Assembly: GCA_029262355.1 (NCBI GenBank)
Contig: JAJCZO010000126.1
Span: forward strand, 1-46,979
Direction: 5' to 3'
DNA length: 46,979 nt
Source: Deltaproteobacteria bacterium
GTDB taxonomy: Bacteria > Desulfobacterota > Binatia > UBA12015
The notes below the pieces were generated by a model that saw nothing but the letters and a program-made list of their open reading frames with translations, was not told the DNA's origin and searched no databases. A program made the position numbers and the translations under genes. This document shows positions 1 through 10,700 of this stretch, piece after piece. Within the stretch, counting starts at the first letter, position 1; every line of letters begins with the position of its first letter.

Positions 1-172
1 CGACCCACCCGGGAGAGACGATCTGGTGGCGCGCGTCGATCTCGCGCTTGCCCTTGCCCGAGACATCGCCGACCGCTGTCAGCGTGCCGTCGTTGATGGC
101 GACGTCGCCCTCGAACCGCTCTCGGCCTGTGCCGTCGACGATGGTGCCGTTTCGAATGACCAGATCGTGCAT
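1..172 (-). CDS. Amidohydrolase, N-acyl-D-amino-acid deacylase-like (N-terminal fragment)
   Basis: The reading frame starts at an ATG whose first base is 172 and runs off the left edge, so only 57 codons are seen. The peptide begins MHDLVIRNGTIVDGTG and continues with a short beta-rich stretch ending near HQIVSPGWV. This is the typical first beta-sandwich of composite-domain amidohydrolases, most like D-aminoacylases (N-acyl-D-amino-acid deacylase family, zinc enzymes that release D-amino acids from acyl conjugates). A run of G (AAGGGGGG) lies just upstream of the ATG as ribosome binding site. No metal-binding residues are in the window, so the substrate cannot be judged. It is the last gene of the leftmost minus-strand run, 89 bases after the ferritin-like gene. 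Confidence 0.75.
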   Translation of the reverse strand, partial: MHDLVIRNGTIVDGTGRERFEGDVAINDGTLTAVGDVSGKGKREIDARHQIVSPGWV

Positions 173-261
173 GAAGCCCCCCTTTTCGGTGCATGAAGGC
201 CTAGCAGAGCTGGGGGGTGGGGACCGAGCCCGAAGCGGTCAATCGGTCGGAATGGGGTGCG

Positions 262-942
262 CTACGGTGCGGGCGCCTCATTGCCGGCAGCGGTGTTGTT
301 CGCTGAGATCCCGAGCGCCTTGCCGGTTTCGTGGAACCAGCGAATCGTTGCCAACTCGTCCTCCAGGATGCCGGCGAGGAGGGCGCAGCTCTCGACGTCG
401 TCTTCGACCTGGCCGATGACCTCGCGGATCGGGGCGACGGCGGCCTCCGCGTCGGGGATCTGCTTCAGAAAATCCGAGACCTTGTCGGCATCCGAGACGT
501 GGGCCGAGCCGAGGCGCGCACGGGCTTTCTCGCGAAAGCTCTCGGGAAGAGTCGCGCTGGGCTGTGCGCCGATCTCACTGAGGCGGGCGGCCAGGACACG
601 GCCGTGCATCGCCTCGCGCTCGCAGACCGCGCGCAGTCCACCTCGGATCGCAGGGTTCTTTGCCACCTCGGCCCACAGAGAGAAGACCACTCCACCGAAG
701 GCTTCCCCGGCCCGAAACTCGTCGAGGAAGCAGACGAGCATGTCGCGCTCGCTCGTGAACGTCTTGTCGCGCACATGGTACGTGCGGGCCGGCGGGGGAG
801 GAGGCGCGAACTCGGCTGCAGGGGGGCTCCCTCCCAGCTGAATCTCCCGCATCTGATCCTCGAAGACTTCGTCCGAGATCAGCCCCTTCCGATACGCCTT
901 GAGAAGCTGGCGGAGTTCGAACTGCTTGTCGATGTCGGCCAT
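262..942 (-). CDS. Ferritin-like domain protein with N-terminal SHOCT-like helix pair
   Basis: A 226-residue soluble protein. Residues 1-36 (FELRQLLKAYRKGLISDEVFEDQM) look like a SHOCT-type short helical hairpin. A Pro-rich linker follows at about 40-53. Residues 64-208 form a helical, acidic region with ferritin-like signs: E80 in EFRAGE, E110 and H113 in an ExxH motif, and a late helix with EDDVESCALLAGILEDEL. The second ExxH histidine is absent, so a full diiron site is not evident and catalysis is doubtful. The AGGGGG ribosome binding site (951-956) is 8 bases from the ATG. It lies 342 bases downstream of clpA on the same strand. The function is unknown; stress or metal handling is only a guess from the fold. 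Confidence 0.7.
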   Translation of the reverse strand: MADIDKQFELRQLLKAYRKGLISDEVFEDQMREIQLGGSPPAAEFAPPPPPARTYHVRDKTFTSERDMLVCFLDEFRAGEAFGGVVFSLWAEVAKNPAIRGGLRAVCEREAMHGRVLAARLSEIGAQPSATLPESFREKARARLGSAHVSDADKVSDFLKQIPDAEAAVAPIREVIGQVEDDVESCALLAGILEDELATIRWFHETGKALGISANNTAAGNEAPAP

Positions 943-1284
943 CGTGCTGTCCCCCTACGCGGCCGTCGCGGCCCCGGAATTCAACGGGGTCGATCGGTCG
1001 CCGCTCTCCATTTCTTTATCCGGGTGTCGTTGCTCAGACCAGCTTCGATTATGGCCTGAGTGCCGTTCGTGTATGCCCGGGCCGCTGCCGGTCGTGGCGG
1101 CGCAGCGCTCCGCCTGCCTCTGTCGCCCAGATCACAGACGACACGGGCGTCGACTGACCTCGGCCATGGTCACCGACCTCGCTACGGGGAAGGACTCCCG
1201 GAGGTACGTCCACGCCCGGAACTTCGATCGTATCGTGGGTGGGCTCGGGCTGGCGGTACATCTCGAAAGTAAGGTGGCTCTTGC
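943..1284. other. Gene-free spacer between clpA and the ferritin-like gene
   Basis: This 342-base stretch holds only short overlapping open frames on both strands (about 70 codons each at 1049-1261 and 1060-1272), neither with a convincing ribosome binding site or recognisable product. No poly-T terminator hairpin or consensus promoter is obvious. The ribosome binding site of the downstream ferritin-like gene sits at 951-956. Confidence 0.5.
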
Positions 1285-3569
<2,285 letters not shown>

Positions 3570-3573
<4 letters not shown>

Positions 3574-3893
3574 TCCTCTGGCTCCATCGTCGTCAGCAGT
3601 GGGAACTCGTTCTGCTCCGCCAGTTCGGTCACTCGGCGCACCTTGGCTTCGGCCACGTCATGCGGGTAGATGCCCGCGACGCCGACTCCCTTGTTGTGCA
3701 CGTGAAGCATGATCTGAACGGCCTCGGTATCGCCTCGGTGGAAGACGATCTCCAGGATCCACACGACGAACTCTCTCGTCGTGTAATCGTCGTTATGTAG
3801 GAGGACCTTGTAGAGCTTGGGACGCTCGACCTTCTTCTCTGTCGTGGTCCGAGTGACGACAGCGGTATCATCGCCTTTTTCGGGACTCGCCAT
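3570..3893 (-). CDS. clpS: ATP-dependent Clp protease adaptor ClpS
   Basis: A 107-residue adaptor that binds the ClpA N-domain and delivers N-degron substrates. The core runs from YKVLLHNDDYTTREFVV to the end. The HNDDYT segment and the downstream helices with the HNKGVGVAGIYPHDVAEAK stretch are the ClpS fold and its N-degron pocket. The start chosen is the ATG with first base 3893 (MASPEKGDD). The frame stays open further upstream into the asd 3-prime end, but that extension has no family likeness. The stop overlaps the clpA start by 4 bases. The classic clpS-clpA order is kept, with asd 58 bases upstream on the same strand. Confidence 0.95.
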
Positions 3894-3951
3894 TGGACTT
3901 CGTTGAAAGCCTAACCGTCCTCCACGATTGCTGCTAGGCCCGATCTCGTGC

Positions 3952-5031
3952 TCAGAGGGAACCTTCTTCCGCCATGTGTTCGGCGGCGAGGACGGCGCCC
4001 TTGGCTGCTCCCATTTTCGTATTGTGGGACACCAGAATGTAGCGCAGCCCTTGGTCATCGAGCCGAATTCGCCCCACCGAGGTGGTCATGCCACCCCCGG
4101 CATTGCGGTCGAGGCGCGGCTGCGGCCGGTAGGGGTCGTCGTGGACCTGGATCAAGCGGTCCGGTGCCGACGGAAGCCCTCGGCCGCAAATGTCGCGTCC
4201 GTACTCGTCGAACGCTGCACGCACCGCGTCCGCCGACGTGTCGCGTTCGAGCTCGACCTGAACGGCCTCGGTGTGTCCTTCGAGGATGTTGGCCCGCGTG
4301 CACGTTGCCCGCACGGGGACCGAGTGGGGCTCGAACGCGCCGTTCACGATGCTCCCGAGAATCTTTCCGGTCTCCTTTGCGACCTTCTCTTCTTCACCGG
4401 GGATGAACGGGACGATGTTGTCGAGCACGTCCATCGCCGGGACGCCGGGGGAACGGCCGGCCCCGGAGAGCCCCTGCATGGAGGTCATGAAGACGCGACG
4501 CAGACCGAACGCGTGCAGGAGCGGCTTCAGTGTCACAACGAGCCCTACGGTCGTGCAGTTTGGCAGCGGCACGACGAAACCTTTCCATCCCCGAGCGCGC
4601 CTCTGCTCGGCAATGATCTCGAGGTGTTCGAGGTTCACGCCCGGCACGATGATGGGGACGTCGGGCTCGTATCGGAACGCGGACGCGGTCGAGAAGACGG
4701 GGCGGTGGAGCGCAAGGCGCGGCTCGAGCTCCTTTGCCGCATCACTCTCGATCGCCGTGAAGACGACGTCGACACTCTCGGGATCGAACTCGGCCGCATC
4801 CTCGACGGTGAGGCGGAGGACGTCTTCGTCGGGCGGTTGATCGCAATACCAGCGGCTCGAGCCGCTGGGGTCGCGCAAGGCGTCCGCGAAGCTCTTGCCC
4901 GCGGAGCGGGGTGACGCTGCGACGGCCGTGATCCGGAACCAGGGGTGGCCCCGCAGGGCCTCCACGAATTGCTGCCCGGCCACACCGGTGGCGCCGATCA
5001 CAGCGACACTGAACTCTCGATTTACCGCCAA
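3952..5031 (-). CDS. asd: Aspartate-semialdehyde dehydrogenase, archaeal/fungal-type
   Basis: Reduces aspartyl-4-phosphate to aspartate-4-semialdehyde with NADPH, the branch point to lysine, threonine and methionine. The Rossmann motif GATGVAGQ is at about residues 13-20 and the catalytic Cys is C159 in PLPNCTT. The segment QGLSGAGRSPGVPAMDVLDN, followed by PFIPGEEEKVAKE, is characteristic of the archaeal and fungal branch (TIGR00978-like) rather than the E. coli form. The start is taken as TTG at 5031 because AAGGAG lies 6 bases upstream (5038-5043) and the protein then begins right before the first beta strand. A longer frame to 5133 adds 34 residues without family likeness and would run across a -35-like TTGACA. 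The length of 359 fits the family. Upstream of clpS on the same strand. Confidence 0.9.
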   Translation of the reverse strand: MAVNREFSVAVIGATGVAGQQFVEALRGHPWFRITAVAASPRSAGKSFADALRDPSGSSRWYCDQPPDEDVLRLTVEDAAEFDPESVDVVFTAIESDAAKELEPRLALHRPVFSTASAFRYEPDVPIIVPGVNLEHLEIIAEQRRARGWKGFVVPLPNCTTVGLVVTLKPLLHAFGLRRVFMTSMQGLSGAGRSPGVPAMDVLDNIVPFIPGEEEKVAKETGKILGSIVNGAFEPHSVPVRATCTRANILEGHTEAVQVELERDTSADAVRAAFDEYGRDICGRGLPSAPDRLIQVHDDPYRPQPRLDRNAGGGMTTSVGRIRLDDQGLRYILVSHNTKMGAAKGAVLAAEHMAEEGSL

Positions 5032-5073
5032 GTGCTTCTCCTTGCGGGCGTGAGAACGCCCAATTCTCGACAG

Positions 5074-5102
5074 ATGCTCGGTTTCGGCCTGCGCATTGTC
5101 AA
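5074..5102 (-). promoter_or_regulatory. Possible promoter of asd
   Basis: Reading the minus strand, a perfect TTGACA (plus coordinates 5097-5102) is followed after 17 bases by GAGCAT (5074-5079), a poor -10. It lies 43 bases before the proposed TTG start of asd and inside the longer, rejected N-terminal extension. Sequence match only. Confidence 0.3.
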
Positions 5103-5159
5103 CGCCCCTGTTCTTTTGCGTCTCCACGACCATCGACTTGCAAGCCGGAAGGAGACGGG

Positions 5160-6104
5160 GTGGATTGGCCCATGGCCACTTCTCCGAATCGGCCGCGCTT
5201 TGGCGTGTTCCTGCCCCTCGTGGGGCTCACCTGGGAGGATCTGCTCGGGCGGGTCCGGTTGGCCGAGGCCGAGGGCTTCGATTCCTGTTGGGTCGACGAC
5301 CACTTCTGGTTCCCGGGCGCGCCCGACCGCGACCATCTGGAGGCCTGGACGGCCCTGACGGCCTTGGCGACCTCGACGGAGCGGATTGGGCTTGGGCCTC
5401 TGGTCATGTGCCACTCCTACCGGCCGCCGGGGCTGCTTGCGAAAATGGCAGCGACATTGGCGGAGATCGCCGTCGGCCGGGTCGTCCTCGGTCTTGGGGC
5501 GGGCTACATGGACGAGGAGTATCGCGCCTACGGATACACGGTCCCGACGGCCCGGGAGCGGCTGGAGCAGCTGGAGGAGACCCTGGAGATCCTCAGGGGC
5601 ATGTGGACGGAGGAGCGGACCACGTTCGAGGGCAAGCACCACACCGTTCGGGATGCGCCGCATTTGCCCAAGCCCGAGCGGCTTCCGATTCTCCTCGGTG
5701 GGTCGAGCGATCGGTTCCTCCGCTTGGTGGCGCGCTTTGCGGACGTCTGGAACTGCCCGAACCCTGCCTGGCGTGACCTGGCCACGAAGCGCGCCACGCT
5801 CGTGTCGGAGTGCGAGCGGATTGGTCGGGATCCGTCGGCGATCGTAGTCTCCGAGCAGGTCGTGGCCGTCGTAGGGCGAAGCGAGGAGGAGATCCGTCGG
5901 GAAGTCGAGCGCGCCCGCGCTTCGCTCGGGGGGTTCGCGCAATTCGACGGCGACGTCCACGTGGGATCGCCCGAGAAGGTCGCAGACGGCTTGCGTGCGC
6001 GGCGTGCGATCGGGGTCGACGAGTTCGTCGTCATGTTCGGAGACTGGGGGAGCCGCGAGCAGATCGAGCTCTTTGGGACCGAAGTTCTGCCTCTTCTGAC
6101 ATAG
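5160..6104 (+). CDS. LLM-class flavin-dependent oxidoreductase (luciferase-like)
   Basis: A 314-residue TIM-barrel protein of the bacterial luciferase-like family, which uses FMNH2 or F420 in oxygenation or hydride transfer. Seen: RFGVFLPLVGLTWEDLL at the N-terminus, SCWVDDHFWFPG, a barrel strand RIGLGPLVMCHSYRPPGLLAKMAATL, the phosphate-binding-like GRVVLGLGAGYMDEEYRAYG, and ILLGGSSDRFLRLVARFADVWN. These match the F420-type subclass rather than two-subunit luciferase, but the cofactor cannot be fixed from sequence. The GTG start at 5160 is favoured over the ATG at 5172 because AAGGAG (5149-5154) is 5 bases from it. It is divergent from asd and 51 bases ahead of a PadR regulator, which may control it. 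Confidence 0.88.
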   Translation: MDWPMATSPNRPRFGVFLPLVGLTWEDLLGRVRLAEAEGFDSCWVDDHFWFPGAPDRDHLEAWTALTALATSTERIGLGPLVMCHSYRPPGLLAKMAATLAEIAVGRVVLGLGAGYMDEEYRAYGYTVPTARERLEQLEETLEILRGMWTEERTTFEGKHHTVRDAPHLPKPERLPILLGGSSDRFLRLVARFADVWNCPNPAWRDLATKRATLVSECERIGRDPSAIVVSEQVVAVVGRSEEEIRREVERARASLGGFAQFDGDVHVGSPEKVADGLRARRAIGVDEFVVMFGDWGSREQIELFGTEVLPLLT

Positions 6105-6155
6105 ATCCACCCCTCTTGGGTTGCCGTGGAGAGCATCGCGCATCAGGCTCGCGCG

Positions 6156-6734
6156 ATGGGGCTCAAACACGTCGCGTTGGCCGTCATCGCGGATGCGCAG
6201 GCGCATGGATACGAGATTCATGCTCGCGTTGCGCAGGTCTTGCCGACGGCCCGGCAATGCTCGAGCTCGCGCATCTACGCCGTCCTCGCGGGGCTCGAGC
6301 GAGGGGGCTGGGTTCGGGCCTTGAAGGAGGACGCCGGACGCGGGCGTACGCGCAAGCTCTATCGACTCACACCGGAAGGCTCGCGCGAGTTGCTTCGCTG
6401 GCTCTCGCATCCCCGCCCGGGCGGGGGGCTGCTGCGGCGCAGCCTTCTGATCCGGCTGGCGCTCGGCGCGAACGTGTCTTCGGCGACGGAGCCACCGACG
6501 GCTCGCGGCGGGTGGCGAGAAGCTCTGGGGCGCCGGACACGTCGTCGCGAGGCGCTCCTGTGGGCCCCAGCGGACGAAGGGCGGATGGCGCGCCTGCTTC
6601 GACTTCGCGAGCTCGTGCACCTGGATGCCGAGCTAGGGGTGCTCCGGGGCTTGGGGGGCCCTCAGGCGACGCGGGTCAACTTTGCTCCCCGGCCTTCGTC
6701 GCCCCGTCGGGTTCGGTCGTCAGCATCTCGATGA
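6156..6734 (+). CDS. PadR-family transcriptional regulator
   Basis: A 192-residue protein. The first 85 residues are a winged helix of the PadR type: LKHVALAVIADAQAHGYEIHARV, then SSSRIYAVLAGLERGGWVRAL, then the wing RTRKLYRLTPEGSRELLRWL. The C-terminal part is Arg-rich with a helical RLLRLRELVHLDAELGVL segment like the PadR dimerisation helix. The start is set at the ATG with first base 6156, because PadR proteins usually begin MxLKH and AGG lies 8 bases upstream; a GTG at 6126 would add ten residues. The last 59 bases overlap the end of the convergent LysR gene. It probably regulates the flavin oxidoreductase just upstream (inference from position). Confidence 0.82.
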   Translation: MGLKHVALAVIADAQAHGYEIHARVAQVLPTARQCSSSRIYAVLAGLERGGWVRALKEDAGRGRTRKLYRLTPEGSRELLRWLSHPRPGGGLLRRSLLIRLALGANVSSATEPPTARGGWREALGRRTRRREALLWAPADEGRMARLLRLRELVHLDAELGVLRGLGGPQATRVNFAPRPSSPRRVRSSASR

Positions 6735-7587
6735 ACTTCTCGGCGGCAGGTGAGAAGTGCCTGCCCTCCTTGTGGATGATGCCGAGTTGGCGCACGAACG
6801 TCTCGTCGTTGAATGGAACCGCGACGAGAGACTTGTTGCGCACCTCGGGGCGCACCGCCGGCTCGGGGGCGATGGAAATGCCCGTCCCGACCTCGACGAT
6901 CCGTTTGATCACTTCGATGTTGTCGACCTCGGCTACGTAGTGGACGCGAAGGTTGTGCTTCTGGAACGCGCGCTCGATTGCCTTGTGGGTCGGGATGTCC
7001 TTCTCGAAGCCCACGAAGTTCTGCCCGTCGAGTTTTCGGATCGATACGGAGCGTAGCTTGGCCAGTGCGTGCGAAGGGTTGCAGATCATCACGAGCCGAT
7101 CCTCTCGGAACGGGATCAGCTTCACCTGAGGGCGCTTGCTCGGGTACGCGATGACACCCACGTCGAGCGTCCCGGCGAGAACATCTTCATAGATCTGATT
7201 CGACTTCTTGTACTCGAGTCGAACGTTCACGTTCGGGTACGCTTTGACGTAACGCTTGAGCTCCTCGGAGAACTCGTAGAGGCCCACGGAGTGCACCGTC
7301 GCGACGCGCACGGTGCCGGCTACGATGTTCGCGAACGCCTGCAGCCGCCCCTCGAGATCGTGGTAGCGCGAGACGATGTCCTTGCTGATCTCGTAGAAGA
7401 TCTCGCCCGCCGGAGTGGGCCGGACCCGCCGTTTCGCTCGCTCTACGAGCTTGCGTCCGTAGCGCGTCTCCAGCGTTCGAATCTGCTGACTCACGGCGGA
7501 CTGCGTGACGAAATTCTGCGCCGCGGCCACCGAGAAGCTCCCGGTGTCTACGAGGTCGCAAAAGACCTTCAGGGTCTCGATGTGCAT
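6676..7587 (-). CDS. LysR-family transcriptional regulator
   Basis: A 303-residue DNA-binding regulator. Residues 1-60 are the LysR winged helix (METLKVFCDLVDTG-type start, then TQSAVSQQIRTLE and RVRPTPAGEIFYE). From about 90 to 295 it is the two-lobed periplasmic-binding-like effector domain, with VRVATVHSVGLYEF, LDVGVIAYPSKRP and VGTGISIAPEPAV. It looks nearest to the CysB/CbbR side of the family, but the ligand is unknown. There is no clear ribosome binding site; the ATG follows a GTATTAGAT stretch. No divergent target gene lies directly upstream; the next gene upstream is more than 550 bases away. Its 3-prime end overlaps the PadR gene. Confidence 0.92.
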   Translation of the reverse strand: MHIETLKVFCDLVDTGSFSVAAAQNFVTQSAVSQQIRTLETRYGRKLVERAKRRVRPTPAGEIFYEISKDIVSRYHDLEGRLQAFANIVAGTVRVATVHSVGLYEFSEELKRYVKAYPNVNVRLEYKKSNQIYEDVLAGTLDVGVIAYPSKRPQVKLIPFREDRLVMICNPSHALAKLRSVSIRKLDGQNFVGFEKDIPTHKAIERAFQKHNLRVHYVAEVDNIEVIKRIVEVGTGISIAPEPAVRPEVRNKSLVAVPFNDETFVRQLGIIHKEGRHFSPAAEKFIEMLTTEPDGATKAGEQS

Positions 7588-7605
7588 ATCTAATACTTCG
7601 GAGGG

Positions 7606-7623
7606 ATTACCGGAATGGCTAAT
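7606..7623. promoter_or_regulatory. Possible LysR operator (ATTA-N10-TAAT dyad)
   Basis: An interrupted dyad, ATTA and TAAT separated by ten bases, sits 18-36 bases before the lysR start and is flanked by two direct copies of CTAATAC. LysR proteins usually bind interrupted dyads with AT-rich ends near their own promoter. The exact T-N11-A pattern is not met, so this is a weak call. Confidence 0.25.
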
Positions 7624-7777
7624 ACGTGAGGGGCTCTAATCGTCCGGCGGCGCGTCATTAGCGTTAGCACGCCTTTGACTGCTCGCAACGCGGAGAATGG
7701 GGTGACGTTGGTGCGAAACCGGGCTCTCCAGGTGCGCTCTGGCGATGAAACCGCCGGCGATGGGGAGAGAGGGGGGT

Positions 7778-7815
7778 GGGCCCTGCCGATGGGAGGGGGG
7801 AGACCGGCAGGGCCC
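7778..7815. repeat. 11-bp inverted repeat with G-rich loop
   Basis: GGGCCCTGCCG (7778-7788) pairs perfectly with CGGCAGGGCCC (7805-7815) around a 16-base loop that is almost all purine on the plus strand (and all pyrimidine on the minus). It is not followed by a T run on either strand. It may be a structured leader element or a terminator stem; no RNA family is recognised. Confidence 0.5.
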
Positions 7816-7956
7816 GAGGGGTGTCGGGGGACGAGGCGAGTACATTGCATCGCTCGTGCCAGCTCAGCCGGTCGGAAAACCGCCAGGTTTCCCGTGTTTC
7901 CCCAAAGGGAGTGCGCCACGTGTGCCATGAAGGCGTGTCTCGGGTGGCACAGAAGG

Positions 7957-7990
7957 TCGCCTACTGAGTCGTTTTCGACTCAGTAGGCGA
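7957..7990. terminator. Perfect 15-bp hairpin with TTTT loop
   Basis: TCGCCTACTGAGTCG (7957-7971) and its exact reverse complement (7976-7990) flank a 4-base loop, TTTT on the plus strand and AAAA on the minus. The stem has no mismatch. There is no U tract after it on either strand, so it is not a textbook intrinsic terminator. It could terminate or stabilise the rpoD transcript (minus strand) or be part of a small RNA. A second, weaker stem GTGCCA/TGGCAC (7922-7950) lies beside it. Confidence 0.45.
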
Positions 7991-8117
7991 TGTCGGCCCG
8001 GTTACGACGGCGCTCGTTCGCCCACGAGGAGGAACGGGTTCCGCTCGCGGTCGCGAGCAGATCGGATCAGCGGCGTAGGCCTAGAAAGTGTCGGTTGGTG
8101 CGCCAGAACTCGGTGCT

Positions 8118-8135
8118 GGCGGCAATCTTGCCGCC
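8118..8135 (-). terminator. Possible terminator stem after the small rpoD-linked gene
   Basis: GGCGGCAA and TTGCCGCC (8118-8125 and 8128-8135) are exact reverse complements separated by 2 bases. The dyad begins 9 bases after the stop of the 65-codon gene read on the minus strand. No T tract follows, so factor-dependent ending or an RNA-stability role is equally possible. Confidence 0.3.
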
Positions 8136-8144
8136 GGGTGGATC

Positions 8145-8342
8145 TCAGGACGGCAGCGGTCGTCGCGCTTTGCTCACGACGACGACTTCTTGTCCGTTCA
8201 CCCGCACGCGGCGGCCGCCTTTGTTGAAGGACGGGACCTGCGGGAGTGCGAAGAGCTGTTCGCGTGAGGTGGCCATCGCATCCATCTCGCGGCCCCGGTT
8301 CTCACGCCACTCTCTAAGGTCCTTCTCCAGACTGCTCTCCAT
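8145..8342 (-). CDS. Small 65-residue protein of unknown function downstream of rpoD
   Basis: I do not recognise this gene. It reads as a real gene because AGGAGG (8349-8354) is 6 bases before the ATG at 8342 and the composition is protein-like. The N-terminal half is charged and helical (MESSLEKDLREWRENRGREM). The C-terminal half has FALPQVPSFNKGGRRVRVNGQEVVVV, which suggests two or three beta strands. There is no signal peptide, membrane segment or Cys. It lies 96 bases after the rpoD stop on the same strand and may be cotranscribed. The frame is open ten codons further up, but the ribosome binding site decides for this ATG. Confidence 0.6.
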   Translation of the reverse strand: MESSLEKDLREWRENRGREMDAMATSREQLFALPQVPSFNKGGRRVRVNGQEVVVVSKARRPLPS

Positions 8343-8438
8343 GGGACACCTCCTGCCACCACCACACAACATCCACGTCCGACCCCATCGGTCGGGCGCC
8401 CTGGGAGATCACGCCAAAAACCTACTTCCAGATATGCG

Positions 8439-10535
<2,097 letters not shown>

Positions 10536-10700
10536 CCTGGGCAGGACCTTCAGGACACGCTCGCGGTTTGCATTCCCACTACCTCCGTAGGCACCACAGT
10601 GCCACGATGGGGCTGAGGTAATTGCCGGTGAGTGGGGAGTCAAGGTACGAGTCGCTCACTCCTGGAGTTTTCGGCCGTAAAGATGGACGGCTTGAGACGT

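Larger units (their letters stand above)
7588..8144. other. 557-base gene-free, dyad-rich region between lysR and the rpoD-linked small gene
   Basis: No open frame here has a family match or a good ribosome binding site. The stretch is upstream of lysR and downstream of the rpoD unit, both read on the minus strand. It contains several inverted repeats listed separately: ATTA-N10-TAAT near lysR (7606-7623), an 11-bp dyad (7778-7815), GTGCCA/TGGCAC (7922-7950), a perfect 15-bp hairpin (7957-7990) and an 8-bp dyad (8118-8135). It could hold a structured leader, a small RNA or terminators. I do not recognise a known riboswitch class. Confidence 0.5.

Noticed and set aside
1049-1261. A 70-codon minus-strand frame in the gap after clpA (begins MYRQPEPTHDTIEVPG)
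   Set aside because: No ribosome binding site and an equally long open frame opposite; the start reads protein-like but there is not enough to call a gene.
5022-6620. A 532-codon minus-strand frame opposite the flavin oxidoreductase and PadR genes
   Set aside because: The composition is Arg/Pro/Ala-rich with no family motif, and the plus-strand genes have ribosome binding sites and conserved motifs.
7590-7928. A 112-codon minus-strand frame ahead of lysR (MAHVAHSLWGNTGNLAVF...)
   Set aside because: It runs across the 11-bp dyad, has no recognisable domain and lacks a clear ribosome binding site; the DNA is better described as structured non-coding.
7957-7990. Insertion-sequence or transposon end
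   Set aside because: Only one copy of the inverted repeat pair with a 4-base loop is present; no transposase or target duplication is visible.
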